Of a DNA stretch of 64,000 nucleotides, positions 1-12,218 are shown piece by piece. Position 1 is the first letter of the stretch. Every line of letters begins with the position of its first letter. The notes beneath the pieces are model-generated. The model saw only the letters and a program-made list of their open reading frames with translations. It was not told the origin of the DNA and searched no databases. Source of the DNA: Pelecanus crispus (lineage: Eukaryota; Chordata; Aves; Pelecaniformes; Pelecanidae); NCBI RefSeq assembly GCF_030463565.1, contig NC_134654.1, forward strand, positions 15,578,202-15,642,201, written 5' to 3'. Made by a program: the position numbers and the translations under genes.

Positions 1-1708
1 AGTGGGCCAACATTCTGAAGCGTGGTTTGACAACAAGGAGATTAGAAATACTTGATTTGTAATGCACACAGACAGCTGTGGGCTCAGAGGCTGGACCAGT
101 CTTGTTCTCCTATGCGGAAATACAGCAGTGAAACTAAGCACAAATGCTGTAATTTTGTTCACATTGCATGTTTGACATACCACATCTGTTCATACAGTAG
201 TTTATTCTCAGCTTCATTTAACAAGGTCAGGATACCTGCTTTCAAGCAGAAGGTATGGAGGAAGCCTGTCAAACACCTAGATTTTAAGGTCAGGACAAAA
301 TTGCTCAAACATGATGATAGCAGCAGTAAGACTTGAACCCACAGGTTTGACTATGTTTAACTTAGAAAGAAAATGACTCATCTGAACATCAACATTTATA
401 GCATCTGAAGTTGCAGATATCTACTTTAATGACACTGCTACAGCAGCAGAGTGACAGAAAATGTTTGTGTCCATAAGCAAATGGAAGAATACTTTGTACC
501 AGTGTAGCTCTAGCTACTGCAAATCCACAGCTGGAAAGATACTTTGTGCAAGTTCTGGTTGTCCCAGAGGAAGCTCATTTTTCACTTCCTAACACCACCT
601 GGAAAGGAGAGGCTTTGTTTAGTCCACACATGTCAAGATGAGTCTTTCGGTCCCTAAAATCATCTGTCTCAATGCACCATCCAGCTAGGATGTACAAATG
701 GAGCCCAGGTCTGTATAGTGTCTGTATGTCTGTGGTGTCTGTATGTCTGTAACCCTTAAGACCACATATCATCAAATGCTATGCTGTCGGACTGATGGGT
801 TGAAACGGAGAAACATTATCTGTTGGCTGTTCTGAAGTGCTACTTTACTGTTGCAGTGCTTAAACAACCTGCACCCCAATCCTCTGGGACCATTGGATCT
901 ATTAAAAGATTTAGGCATTACAATGCTTAATTTTTAAGCCTCCCAGAACAGAATCCTAAACTCATGCCAGGTGCCCAGGCTCCATATACACTGCACACTA
1001 TCAGGCACCTCAAAGTAGGATCTAAAACTATAACATACTGCAGAGAGAGTTGCCCACAGTCAGCATGTTCAACCTGCCTTTACCTGGGGATACCCAATAG
1101 GAGATATCTGAAATTTTGCCCCTGTCTGGGCTTTCAATTCAATTAGAGATTCAGCATTCCCTCCGTAAGGTAATCTCATGTCTAGACTTTGCTCAGGAAC
1201 CTGGACTCAGCCTTCTAAGTGTTTCCCCTGAGGTCTCAGCAAGATACTCTGACAAGCTCTTTGACAAGTCAAAGCCTTTTACTGGAGCATGGCATTAAGT
1301 GACTCACCGAAAGTTGCACACCAGCCTCTGGCAGAACCAGCATTGTCTATTATGTCACAGGCCAGAGTTTTCAGGAGAAAGCATGTTCTCCATAGCGTCT
1401 CTATTCTAGAGTTAAAATGCTGTATGGGTCAGAGAATGCTGTGAGTAAGCAGAGGGCAGCCTGGAGCCAAGGTTGTCCATTTCCTGGATACATGCTCTAG
1501 GCACTAGTAATTTTTCCAAAACATGGACTAAGGGTATTTTGTCTTCAACCACAAACTGAGCTAGACTACTGCAGTCAAAAGGTGTTATACCTGCTCAGAT
1601 CACACTAGGAAAAATAGGCTATAGATCTTGTACCAAACAGTCTTGGGTTGGAGACAGACAACTGCCCAGGAAGCTCAGCTAGGAAACAGTGCTGCTGCAT
1701 CTTTCTCA
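1..1708. other. Non-coding flank downstream of the myosin pseudogene
   Basis: No ORF here resembles a known protein and no exon pattern was recognised. The only structure seen is a short tandem repeat near 716-752. The stretch lies beyond the 3' end of the minus-strand myosin pseudogene. The terminal myosin exon (a few codons and the 3'UTR) could lie here, but I could not identify it. Confidence 0.5.
716..752. repeat. Short tandem repeat, about 17-bp unit, two copies
   Basis: The motif gtgtctgtatgtctgt occurs twice in tandem. It is a small local duplication of no evident function. Confidence 0.7.
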
Positions 1709-1835
1709 ATCAGAATCACAGAATCATAGCATCGTTTAGGTTGGAAAAGACCTTTAAGATTATCCAGTCCAACCATTAACCTAACACTACAAAGTCCACC
1801 ACTAAACCATTTAAGGGTAGAGTAGCAATTTCATG
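1709..1835 (-). repeat. CR1 LINE 3'-end fragment
   Basis: This is the reverse complement of a CR1 3' end. It begins with the agaatcacagaatcatag block and continues into ggttggaaaagaccttt and the 'ccagtccaaccatt' motif. It is very similar to the 3' end of the CR1 at 19.8 kb. The match stops near 1835, so only the 3' tail of a 5'-truncated insertion is present. Confidence 0.85.
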
Positions 1836-1892
1836 TTTCCTGGCTTGGTGGCTGGATTATTTATAATGAAAGTAAAAACTAGGAATCATTAA

Positions 1893-2640
1893 GATTGGAA
1901 AGCACCTTTACGATCATCAGTCCAATCATCAACCCAACACCACCATGCCTACTAAACCATGTCCCAAAGTGCCACGTGTACCCATTTTTTGAACACTGCC
2001 AGGGATGGTGACTCCACCACCTCTCTGGGCAGCCTGTTCCAATGCTTGACTACCCTTTCTGTGAAGAAATTTTTCCTAATATCCAATCTAAACCTCCCCT
2101 GACACAGCTTGAGCCCATTTCCTCTCATCACTTGTTACTTGGGAGAAGAGCACAACACCCACCTCACTACAACCTCCTTTCAGGTAGTTGTAGAGAGCAA
2201 TAAGGTCTCCCCTCAGCCTCCTCTTCTCCAGACTAAACAACCCCAGTTCCCTCAGCCGCTCCTCATAAGACTTGTTCTCCAGACCTTTCACCAGCTTTGC
2301 TGCCCTTCTCTGGACACGCTCCAGCACCTCAATGTGCAGGACCCAGCACTTGGCCTTGTTAAACCTCATACTGCTGGCCTCAGCCCATCCGTCCAGCCTG
2401 TCCAGATCCTTCTGCAGGGCCATCTTACGTTCGAGCAGATCGACACTCCCACCCAATTTGATGTCATCTGCAAACTTACTGAGGGCGTACTCAATCCCCT
2501 CATCCAGATCATTGATAAAGATATTAAACAAGCCTGGCCTCTAAACAGAGCCCTGGGGAATACCGCTCGTGACTGGCCGCCAACTGGACTTAACTCCATT
2601 CACCACAACTCTCTGGGCTTGGCCACCCAACCAGTTTTTT
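1893..2640 (-). repeat. CR1 LINE fragment with decayed ORF2 C-terminus
   Basis: The minus strand encodes pieces of a CR1 reverse transcriptase C-terminus. They include a FADD-type catalytic box ([10 protein letters not shown], about 2455-2485) and the conserved [19 protein letters not shown] block. The pieces fall in different frames, so the copy is dead. It abuts the 1709-1835 fragment through about 60 bp of unrelated sequence, which makes it a separate insertion or a rearranged one. Confidence 0.85.
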
Positions 2641-2668
2641 ATTAATTAACATTAATTAACATTAATTC
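2641..2668. repeat. AT-rich tandem repeat (attaattaac)n
   Basis: About 2.5 copies of a 10-bp unit lie exactly at the 5' edge of the adjacent CR1 fragment. This may mark the insertion junction. Confidence 0.6.
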
Positions 2669-2821
2669 TGCCTAAGACTCACAGGAAGGTTGTTTTAGGA
2701 ATGTTCAAAGTTAGGTTGGCTCTCATTACTTTCACTTTATGAGGCAGCTTCTCAAATCTGAAACAAATGTGATGAAACTAGCCCGAAGGCTCATGCTTGG
2801 CACCAAAGCCTGAAATGCCAG

Positions 2822-3270
2822 AGTCACAGAATCATAGTACCACAGAATGGTTTGGGCTGGAAGGGACCTTCAAAGATCATCTAGTCCAAAACCCCTGCCA
2901 TGGACAGGGACATCTTTCACTAGATCAGGTTGCTCAAAGCCCCATCCAACCTGACCTTGGACATTTCCAATCATGGGGTATCCACAACTTCTCTGGGCAA
3001 CCCGTTCCAGTGTCTCACCACCCTCTTTGTAAAAGATTTCTTCCTTGTGTCCAATCTAAACCTACCCTCTTTCAGTTTAAAACTGTTGCCCCTTGTCCTG
3101 TCACTACAGGCCCTGTTAAGAAGTCTTTCTCTGTCTTTCTTATAAGCCCCCTTTATATATTGAAAGGCCAGAATAAGGGCTCCTCAGAGCCTTCTCTTCT
3201 CCAGGCTGAACAACCCCATCTCTCTCAGCCTTTCTTCAAAGTCCCTTTCTTCCAGAACTGTCCTTTCTGA
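2822..3270 (-). repeat. CR1 LINE fragment, different subfamily
   Basis: The fragment begins with gagtcacagaatcatag and continues with tttgggctggaagggacc and the 'gatcatctagtccaa' block. This is the reverse complement of a CR1 3' end. Its sequence differs from the 19.8-kb type and resembles the copy at 50.2-50.87 kb. It lies just beyond the last recognised myosin exon (3369). Confidence 0.85.
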
Positions 3271-3368
3271 ATGACGGCTATACCCACAGGCAAGGCAAAA
3301 ATCTACTGCTTGATTTGCTTGAGTGAACAGTACAAACTGCGCACCTGCCTCCTGCAACAAAGGCTTAC

Positions 3369-3506
3369 CTTTGTAGAAAGGACTGCTCGGGTTTTAGCTC
3401 TGAGCTTATTTACTTGACTCTCAGCAGTATCTGCCCCTTCCTCAGCCTCTTCTACCTTATGCTCTGCTTTTTTGAATTTGGAGAGATTAGCACTGGCTTG
3501 TGCATC
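3369..3506 (-). pseudogene. MYH pseudogene penultimate tail exon
   Basis: The exon encodes [20 protein letters not shown] and [16 protein letters not shown], the near-terminal assembly region of the rod. It has a CAG acceptor and a GTAAGC donor. The last few codons of a normal gene would be in one more small exon, not found before the CR1 at 3270. Confidence 0.92.
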
Positions 3507-3628
3507 CTGAAATGGCAAAACAAAAGGAATAAAAACCATCTGGCAACATGCTGGAGCACAGAGCTAACTTTTAAACTGACAGTCCTAGAAAATGGTAAAT
3601 AAGTATTTGCTTCAGTTTAGTGACTCAC

Positions 3629-3724
3629 AGCTTCCTCAGCCTGTCTTTTGTAGGATTTGATTTTCATCTGCAGTTTATCTACCAGATCTTGTAACCTCAT
3701 CATGTTCTCCCTGTGTTCTTCATT
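3629..3724 (-). pseudogene. MYH pseudogene tail exon, intact 96 nt
   Basis: The exon encodes [20 protein letters not shown] and [12 protein letters not shown]. Length, phase and borders are all normal. Confidence 0.92.
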
Positions 3725-3800
3725 CTGTGGAAAGGGAATGTGCAATTATACATTCTTGGGAGAAAAAACATCAGGAGAATTGCTTTCTATTTATACCTAC

Positions 3801-3905
3801 CTGGAAAGTAAGCTCTTTGACACACTCTTCATATTTGTGGATGTTTTTCGTAGCCTCTGCAGATTATTTATGTTCTTCTTCCAACTCAGCTTCTAACTCT
3901 CAGAT
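3801..3905 (-). pseudogene. MYH pseudogene tail exon with two nonsense codons
   Basis: The exon has exactly 35 codons (105 nt) with stops at codons 2 and 14: ELEAELEEEHK lies between them, then SAEATKNIHKYEECVKELTF. The splice sites are good. Confidence 0.91.
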
Positions 3906-3997
3906 CTGGTAAAGCAATCAACAGTTGGCTTGAGCCCTCACACAGGACTCAGAGAAGAAAGGTATCTTTGACACCAATGTTCAGTGCTGGTACCCAC

Positions 3998-4166
3998 TGT
4001 GGCCTCCATCTTCAAGAGTTGTTTCTTGCCTCCCCTCAGTGCCAACTGCTCGGCCTCATGCTGAGTGCTGCAGGTCCTTCATGGTCTGGTCCAGGTTCTT
4101 ATTCATCCTCTCCAGGTGGGTGCTGGTGTCCTGCTCTTTATTCAGCTCTTCTGCCATCATGCCTGC
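3998..4166 (-). pseudogene. MYH pseudogene tail exon, frameshifted
   Basis: The exon encodes [20 protein letters not shown] and [12 protein letters not shown], then a stop. The shifted frame gives EAEQLALRGGKKQL. It is 169 nt where about 171 is expected. The 1.35 kb between this exon and 5522 holds no exon that I recognise. Confidence 0.89.
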
Positions 4167-4861
4167 CTTGGAAGAGAGATGACACAAGAAACTGGAAGAA
4201 CATGAAAGAACAGTGCATGCTGTGCACCATCTGAGAATTTATTCCTGGTTCCTGCTGAACACTCCTGCCGAAAATTCCTGCCACCACATTTCCTGACTCA
4301 TTTTTTTCTGTGACATGATAGTGGCAGAAACATGACAAAACATAGTAGGAAAAAGGACAGCAAAAAAGATCTGCTTTGCTGCACACGTGGAGCTTGGAAC
4401 CCTTGGAACCCTTGGAAAGGGTAAATGCTCTGTCCCACTGTATGGTCATTACTGTGACCTTTATTGACACCCAGGTGCCATGGGGTAGAGCAGGAGCCAC
4501 AGCAAAGCTTGGGAGCAGGGCATGGCACAGCTGAAAGGCTTCTCTGTGTAACACAAGTGGAGTATGATGGAGTCTGCATGCTGTGCCTTAGTGCATGCCC
4601 TGTTATTGCCACGATAGCCTGGATGGCTAGTGTTACAAGGCAGAAAATAGTTTAAAACAATCTATGTTATTTAAGACAAAACTAGGATACATTTTGCTCT
4701 CAAACATTTGATTCCTACAAAATCAAATTAAGCATTTTGGTGAAATATTGAGTGACATTACTTATAAATAACATAAAATTCAACAAATTGCTTTGGCAGC
4801 AAAATACCTAAAAAAATCTAAATTGAAAAATGCGAGAATACAATAACGGCATTAGAAATTT

Positions 4862-4898
4862 TATACATACATAAATACATATATGTGTGTGTGTACAA
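4862..4898. repeat. Alternating TA/TG microsatellite
   Basis: The run tacatacataaatacatat is followed by (tg)n. It is a purine-pyrimidine alternating stretch in a pseudogene intron. Confidence 0.6.
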
Positions 4899-5521
4899 TT
4901 CATTGTAATACTCTATTTCTGTTTTATTCAAACGATCTATATTTTTTCATTTTCATGAGAAAGTGGAGACGTTTTCCTTCTTTTTTAACTCCAAATAAAG
5001 TTTTTAAGTGTTAAGATTTTGTTTTGATCCTATGCATCAAAAACCATTAGCAGGTTGGGTCCCATGATACACCAGCCCTATTGCCTGTCTGAGCTTCACT
5101 GGCCTTGCACAGTAGGATATAGCATCAATTTTGAATGGAAATCCACAATTCTCATTTGAAAAGCTCTTAAATAGGTTTTTGAAGAGATAAATATTTAAAT
5201 ACATCAGACACTTTACTGGTTTCAATACTGCTGGATTTTTTTGTGGTTTACACTTTCATGCAGCACTGGAGAAAGTTATTTGTTTTAGACTAACTAAATG
5301 TGAGTTTAGTTCATTATGATGACAACAGCCCAAATAACTCACCTGTCAGCAGGACAAGTTCCCTGTCACTCTAACCCTCCTCCGATTCGTAGCCTCTTCA
5401 ACCAGGCCCACAGCCTGGTTCTTTGTCCAACTTGTGACAAGAGTATTTATATTAACTCCTAGCAGCAATGCTGTTGGAAAGCCCTGAAAATTTGAAGAGA
5501 AAAACACATTAACATCCTCAC

Positions 5522-5647
5522 ATCTGTGATTGCTTTCTTTGCTCTTTCTTCAGTATTTTTTGCTTCATTAGTAATAACTTCCATCGTAGTTTGGATTTGT
5601 GCCATATCAGTTTACAGCTGCTTCTTTCTATTAAAAAGGCTGGTGTG
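5522..5647 (-). pseudogene. MYH pseudogene tail exon with nonsense codon
   Basis: The exon encodes HTSLFNRKKQL, then TAA where glutamate is usual, then TDMAQIQTTMEVITNEAKNT and EERAKKAITD. It has the right length (126 nt) and borders, so the stop is a plain substitution. Confidence 0.9.
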
Positions 5648-5781
5648 CTATGAAGGAGAAAAAGAGAGGCTTTGAGTGTCTGTCTTTAGCCTCTTACACA
5701 TAGAGACCATGAATTACTATTCGTTCTTACTCTGTGAATCTCTGGACCCCAAAATATGTCTGCCTTAGCAAAGCAAACTAC

Positions 5782-5981
5782 CTGAGTATGGAGGAGCTGC
5801 ACACATTCAGTTGCATCCAGAAGCTCCTGCTCAGCCACTTGACCACTCCGTCTGCTCCAGGGCTGCGCGTTAGCTCCTCAACTTCAGCCTGCAGCAGGTT
5901 TGCTCTGCGCTCCACTATGACCACCTGCTCCTTCAGGTCCTCCTGTGTCCTAAGAGCATCATCCAAGTGCAGCTGCATGTC
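5782..5981 (-). pseudogene. MYH pseudogene tail exon, two frameshifts
   Basis: The exon encodes [20 protein letters not shown] and [14 protein letters not shown]. An extra base then breaks the frame, and a second indel follows in the SRKVAEQ segment. It is 200 nt where about 204 is expected. Confidence 0.9.
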
Positions 5982-6066
5982 CTAAATATGAAAAGCCAAT
6001 TTTGTCCTAATGAATTTCTCGGATACTGTGCTTAAAAATAAATCAACCAAAAAGGTAAACCAAGAC

Positions 6067-6374
6067 CCTGAAAACTCCCTGGATGCTGTGCAGGTGTTTC
6101 TGTGCCTCGGCAGCGTGGTGGTTGGCATGGCTCAGCTGGACCTCTATTTCGTTCAGATATCCTCCACCTTCTTCTGCAGCCTTAAGGATTCACTGCTGCT
6201 CCTGATCTCAGCATCCAAAACACCCTGCATCGTCTCCACAGTCCTTTGATGGTTCTTTTTTAACTGGCTGATCTCCCCATCTTTCTCAGCAATCTTTCTG
6301 TTGATTTCTGATTTAATCTGAGTCAGTTCTCGGTTGACACCAAGGATTTTGACCTCTTCATGCTCAAGAGCTGC
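6067..6374 (-). pseudogene. MYH pseudogene tail exon, frameshifted
   Basis: The exon encodes [20 protein letters not shown] and [17 protein letters not shown], then a stop. A shifted frame gives [20 protein letters not shown]. This is the large exon of about 309 nt of the rod. The donor side is approximate. Confidence 0.89.
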
Positions 6375-6573
6375 CTTTAAAAGAAAAAGGGGAAAAACAA
6401 ACACAAAAGTAACATTTCAGAGAACATAATCATTGTCGTGTTACTCAATGACTTCACACAAACTCCTAAAGTTTGTGGCAATCAACCTTGCACACAGCCA
6501 CTGCCCAAGAGAGAGAACAGAAAGTTGTTCAGACTGCTCTCTACTTTTTCCAGTAATATTTAAACTAACTCAC

Positions 6574-6697
6574 CTCTGCCTCTTCCAGAGCTAACCACAG
6601 CTCAGTTTTTTCTACTTCAGCTTGCTTTTTGGCTTTCTCAAGGTCTCTGATCATTTGCCATTTTCAGTAATTTGTTCAGTCAAATCAGCTATTTCCT
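6574..6697 (-). pseudogene. MYH pseudogene tail exon, frameshifted
   Basis: The exon encodes EIADLTEQITENGK, then TGA because one base is missing. The shifted frame gives RDLEKAKKQAEVEKTEL and ALEEAE. It is 124 nt where about 125 is expected. Confidence 0.89.
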
Positions 6698-6779
6698 CTG
6701 TGAGATAAGAATGACATCAGCCTGTGGTAGCCAGAGAAACTGAACTCTATGCTTTGTGACTGTGTTCAATACCTCTTTT

Positions 6780-6862
6780 GTGTACCTGCATATATACATA
6801 TGTATACACATACGTACATGTGTACACGGTTGTATAAGTGTATGTATATGTATGTACAGATA
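6780..6862. repeat. TATG/TACA-rich microsatellite
   Basis: About 80 bp of imperfect alternating purine-pyrimidine sequence (tatacatatgtatacacata and relatives) is able to adopt Z-DNA or hairpins. It lies in an intron of the pseudogene. Confidence 0.7.
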
Positions 6863-7347
6863 AAAACAGATACCGCCAACTCATGCAGGATGACATAAAC
6901 ACAGGGACATTGGTGTGGTTTCATAGCCCTCCTTACAGAGAGCCTGGATGATACCTGCATGTGCTTATGTCTCTGGATAGGCCATCAGGATAACACTACA
7001 GGTCTTGTCATTATATGTTCACAGTGCATCTGTAAAATTCACTTTCACAAGCTGTACAGCCTCTTGAGGTCACCACCTTTATCTGGGAGTGGCACCTAAG
7101 CCCTTGATCTTACAACTCTGCAGCAGATAATGGAGAGCCAGGACATTTGCTTTATTAGCTTAGTCACTTTACAAACTTGCTTGACAACTTTTGGTGAGAC
7201 ACTTATATTCTCCATTAAAATGGAGAGAATAGTAATGACAGACTCCTGTAATTTAGTGCACCTTGTGCAGACATAAGCGTGCTTGTACAGCATGTCTTGT
7301 TGTGGTAGGACTGTGAACAGCTAAGAGGAAACCAGAGCCAAACACAC

Positions 7348-7511
7348 CTGAGAGTCTTGTTTTCCTGTTTGACTGTTTCAAGCTGATCTAAGGTTTCCTC
7401 ATAGGCATTTTTCACTTTGAAAAGCTCTTTGTTCAGTGAGCATGGTTCTTTAGAGAGAGCTTCCTGCTCCAGCTGGCTCTCCTCATACTTTCCCTTCCAT
7501 TCTGCCATGAC
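7348..7511 (-). pseudogene. MYH pseudogene tail exon
   Basis: The exon encodes [20 protein letters not shown] and [20 protein letters not shown] of the light meromyosin rod. It is bounded by a CAG acceptor and a GTGTGT donor. It is two bases shorter than usual. Confidence 0.9.
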
Positions 7512-7748
7512 CTGAAAGACATCATGTTTCATTCCCTGCTAGTACTGAAAATGTTATTTTATTTGTAGCTATTTTCTGTGCTAAATAAATACCGCAGTCT
7601 CTGAAAACAGGATAAATTCCTATTGCCATGCTCTAGGGGAGCTTATAACTGTTACACTCAACTTGCTTTCAGTATTGACTTAAGCAGGGAGTATTGGTTT
7701 GGCCTTCTAGGAAGGCTAGACTTAAAAGATACTGTGCTCACTTATCAC

Positions 7749-7922
7749 CTTATCAAAGTTCTGTTGCTTCTTGTCAAGGCCCGCTGCCAATGTGTTTGCT
7801 CTCTTTATGTCCACTGTCTCCACCTCCCCATGCAACTTCATCTTCTCCAAGGAGGCACACTTTGAACTCACAGTCTCTGCCAGCTGCCCTGCTTCCTGGA
7901 GATGCTGAGAGAGTTTTTTTCT
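7749..7922 (-). pseudogene. MYH pseudogene tail exon, internally shortened
   Basis: The exon encodes [31 protein letters not shown] and DKKQQNFDK. About ten nucleotides are missing relative to the usual exon. The borders are approximate at the 5' side, where an A-run meets the acceptor. Confidence 0.85.
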
Positions 7923-8138
7923 TAAGGAATATGAATAAAAGAAACATATGACTCAAAAAAATCAGTGTACTATGTACATAATTTAATGAGTATTCTGATA
8001 TAACAATATGAGAAGTCTTTTTTTTAATTAAGTGTATCTGCAAACCCCAATAAAATAATTTAGGTCAGGCTACTAAAAGTAGGTCTATGTTCTGCACAAT
8101 GTACATAACATCTGGACAGTTCACCCATCATCATGTAC

Positions 8139-8363
<225 letters not shown>

Positions 8364-8873
8364 CTAAAAATTACCCATAATATCATGTATTTATGTTAGC
8401 TGTAACCAGCAGGTGACCCCATGACCTTGTTCACTAAAATAAAGTCACTGCAGCTTTGGCAGAAGAAAAAGGGCCAGAGGTTTCTAAGTGTTCAGGCGGC
8501 TGTCTTCAGCTGCAACCAACTTTTCTCAGCTCTACCACTAGAAAAGACCAAGACTGATGCTCTCACCTTGGCATATGCTGTAGCTTTTTCTTCTCTGGGG
8601 CTACAGAAGTAAAAGAAATCACATAGACCATGGCTTTAAAGTTAAAAAGCACGCAAAAAAATTAACCAAAAGTGAAACCGCTTTTACCGTGTCAGAGACC
8701 TCCTTAGCAAAGCACTTAAACACAGTGGTCACTGCACACATTCTGCCCAGTAGTAATTTTATTGTGTTAGAGTGTAGGCAACAATATTTACAAACTTCCA
8801 AAAGTGTTTTTTAAATGAGCTGGGGCCCTGATACATTTTGAAGCCTTAGCATGTGCTCAGTAGTTAGCGCTAC

Positions 8874-8991
8874 CTTGATCTCTTCCTCTAGCGCCTTTTA
8901 AGTTCTTCTGTTTGCTGTGTAATTGCGTGCTTATTTCTGGACAGTTGCAATGTTATGGTATCTTTCTCTTCGAGTTGACGACCTAGTTCAC
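8874..8991 (-). pseudogene. MYH pseudogene tail exon, frameshifted
   Basis: The exon encodes [20 protein letters not shown] and [11 protein letters not shown] of the rod, then TAG because one C is missing before LEEEIK. It is 118 nt where about 119 is expected. The first tail exon recognised lies here, so S2 exons between it and 13707 are absent. Confidence 0.9.
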
Positions 8992-9729
8992 CTGTGACAA
9001 GAGAAGACAAGTTTCCAGTACTGTCCAGATTAAGCATGCTGAAAGCATCCATATATAAAGAATAATCAGTAACAGACAAGTGGAATCACACAACGTTGTT
9101 AATCTTACCAAGTTGTTATCTTTATGTATATACTTTTACCATTCTTATTTTATCATTCTTGTTGCAGATACATTTTTACCATGTCATCTTTACTCTTAGA
9201 GTAATGCAGGGTTTAGTAATGAAATTATGAGACAGATGTAAGTCTCCTTCAACACTTATCTATTCTATCTCCTTCAACATTACTCTTATTCTGCTTTAAT
9301 CATGAGTTTTACTGTTCATTCAGACTTCCACATACACATGCTTAACCCACAATTCTCTCAGCTTTAAATACTTAAGTGCATAGCACTTAGCTTCTCTATG
9401 GTTTCAAACCTTCCTTTCCTTTCTTGTTTGTTATCCCTTCTAAATTTCTTCTATACTAACAATCTTTTTAAAAACATTAGGGAAATTGGCAATCCTGTCT
9501 CTAGGTCTAGATGTTTCTCTTCAAGTTGTATCTATCACTCTAGCTTATCCTGTGTTTTCTTCCCCTTCCATTTTATCCTATCTTCTACTAAACACTTTAA
9601 TACTCTCCACTGCTTTGCACAGCTTTAGTAATTTCTTCTGCTTTCCTACCCCTGTTATCAGTGTTTACTAGACCTCTTCTTTCTCTATTCGTCCACTCTC
9701 GAAACTTCCTCTTCTCTGCTATTCATCTG

Positions 9730-11290
9730 CTGGGTTACTGTAAGTCTCTGGTCCTGCTTGGCCTGTATAGGGAACTTTCCTGGTTTTCCCTTTTCTTCCT
9801 TTTCTCCTAAACCCACTTCATAATACTGAGTAATATTCCTACTGATTCCAGGTAGGTTTCCCTACTTTTTTCCACAAAGGCTGCTGCAATATATAGTGCG
9901 GTGCGTTTGGGCAGCCAGTGCTGCAAGAAACCTGATTCATCGTTGCTGCTGCCAGAGGACCAGAGCTAGCTGTGCTCCATCAGGATGGGGTGACTGGCAT
10001 ATGGTATTTTGTCCTGCCCATATCTGAGCAACTCCCCATCGTCTCCCAACTTACGGATTAATGTTAGTGCCACCAATGCCGTTTTTGCCTTACCTATCTG
10101 TTTGGCAATTTGACTTAAGGCAGTCATCAAGGAGGCCATATAGTGATCCCTTGGTGCATGATGTTTAACCTGGCTAAGAGCTGGTATAGCACAAAGGCTA
10201 ATCAGTTTGCCTATTTCATTCTGACTTTATTAAATGTTTGAAGCAGGTTCTAAAAGTCCAATCCATAATGGTACCTTCTTTCAGTGGCCCAAGATCTGCA
10301 GCTATCTGTCTTACATCCTCTGGTGTCATTTCTTTGAATGTAACAAGACTAGTTTGATCTGCAGTACCTCTCTGTCGTGGGATGGTGGTAGTAGTCATTG
10401 TATATGCTGCTATTACCACCTCCTCTTTTTTCCATTCATATCTATTATCCCAATATGTGTTTTCCCTGACTCCCATTCTAATTCTCCATCACTTCCTGCA
10501 GATCAGCAGCTCTTTTTCATTTTTGCATCCTGATCTGCTTTTTCCAAGCATCTAATTTTAGTTTCACACTTTTTATGATCAGTTCCCTTTGGAGCTCTCC
10601 CTTGCTCTGGGTGAACCACTGCACAGTATATTTTAATGCTTCAAAATGCTTCTGTTATTCTTTCTTTTTCTAAATTCACCTGATTCTCTAATTCCAATTG
10701 TTTCCCTTAATACATTTTTGAGTCACTAGATGATATTCCTTTTCTAAAGACAAATTGTCTTTAGAAATATGCTTAATTGTTTCTTTTAAAACACAATTTT
10801 AATGTTGAGGCAGTATGATTTTATGCTGTCACACTGGCTCAACTGACACAAAATGCTTTAGCAGCTTCCCGTAACTGGTCCTGTGATACAAGAGGTATAT
10901 CCTAAAGTTTCACTTCATAAGCTTTACAATAACTGGATAACATTTATTCTACATCACCCTCTGTCCTGTGGGCTGAAGTAACACATCTCTCCTTTCTTGG
11001 AGAGGTGCCTATAGCCCATGCTGCCATCTCTAGAATTCTTGGGTCTTCTTGTAGCCCTTCAATATAATCTTTTCAGACTTTTCCTAAGAAAAACATCTAA
11101 AATGGCTTAAGCTTTCCGTTTCATTCTATGATTCCTCTCGAGCACTATGCACAATGACATTACAACAAACCGGTCAGATTTACAGAATCATCTTGCAAGC
11201 ATGATCACTTCAAAAAGATCACTTGGAAGAAAAGAAGAAAGAATTGGGTTTTGGTCTGTGTGTTCCCACATGACAGTCTCCATCCAAAGG
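9730..11290 (-). mobile_element. Degenerate retroviral gag-like remnant
   Basis: The minus strand contains an open stretch (10476-10216) with FKEMTPEDVRQIAADLGPLK and GTIMDWTFRTCFKHL. After a frameshift it continues as ALSQVKHHAPRDHYMASLMT and LIRKLGDDGELL. Upstream (10560-10800) is a coiled-coil-like, lysine/glutamate-rich stretch. This looks like a Gag polyprotein with many stops. A possible LTR end (..TTTACAACA on the minus strand) sits at about 11291, next to AATAAA-type signals. Gag identity is by general resemblance only. No protease or RT is seen. Confidence 0.45.
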
Positions 11291-12218
11291 TGTTGTAAAT
11301 TCCCTCTTCCCTGATAAGGGATGGAGATGGGGGAGTCACAGATTGCAACCAGTATTTATTTGAACACCTTTTATTAATTAAGTTGCTACAGTTATTAGCC
11401 TTGAGCTGTTATCATTAATGCCAGGCAACTTCGAACACAGCACATTCATGTATTTCTTCACAGCTCACTCACACACACATATTCACCCATATCTTCCTAG
11501 TAGGAGGCCTGGAAGGCCAACATTAGTTCTTTACTCAGAAGGAGAGGATCATACTCACAGGCCAGTGCCCTCAGGGGCACTGTAGTCTTTGCATACGGCA
11601 GCCACCATACTCTTGGATGTCACCCCAGTTATACAACTCGTTGTTTATGCTAGTGTTTGCCAGTGGTCTTGGGCTAATTTGGCAGGTCTCGGTGTCCTGA
11701 GTTTGGCAGTTCTTATGGATTCATCAGGACCACTAGCCTCCAGACATTACCAGGTTTTGGGAGACTTTCACATGCTATGCCCTCTTTGGTCTGCTGTTTC
11801 CTTGCAGCTGTGTCTCCATCCATACACAGATATGCCTATAGACTTGTTCACATAAATTCATATAAATTCACATATAAAGGGTTTTCATGGCATGTGTAGC
11901 CGTATGGCTCAGCTGCTAGAACAGTATATGTCAGCACTCCCTGATCTGCTATTGTGTAAAATCCTTAAAATTCAGAAGGTTAGTTTAAGCCAATTCAGTG
12001 GTATTTTAATTTGAGATGTCTGACCTTGCAGTCAACCAGACCAAGGACCATTCACAGTCATTTACACTGTTCTAAGAAGTCTGCATGGGAACAGTAACAA
12101 GCTTCATAAGGGTAGCACACACACAGATACTGTACACACAGTGATCACGTGCACTCTTGGAGGAGAAAATGCAGTTCTAACAGGTTGCTAAAATAACTTG
12201 GGACTGTCCCAAATTCCC

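Noticed and set aside
5341-5510. Possible coding piece between two myosin tail exons
   Set aside because: The minus-strand translation gives no myosin similarity. The neighbouring exons at 5522 and 3998 are consecutive in the family.
8566-8605. Possible 39-nt myosin micro-exon on the minus strand (PREEKATAYAK)
   Set aside because: It has AG and GT borders but does not match any segment of the myosin rod, so it was not called.
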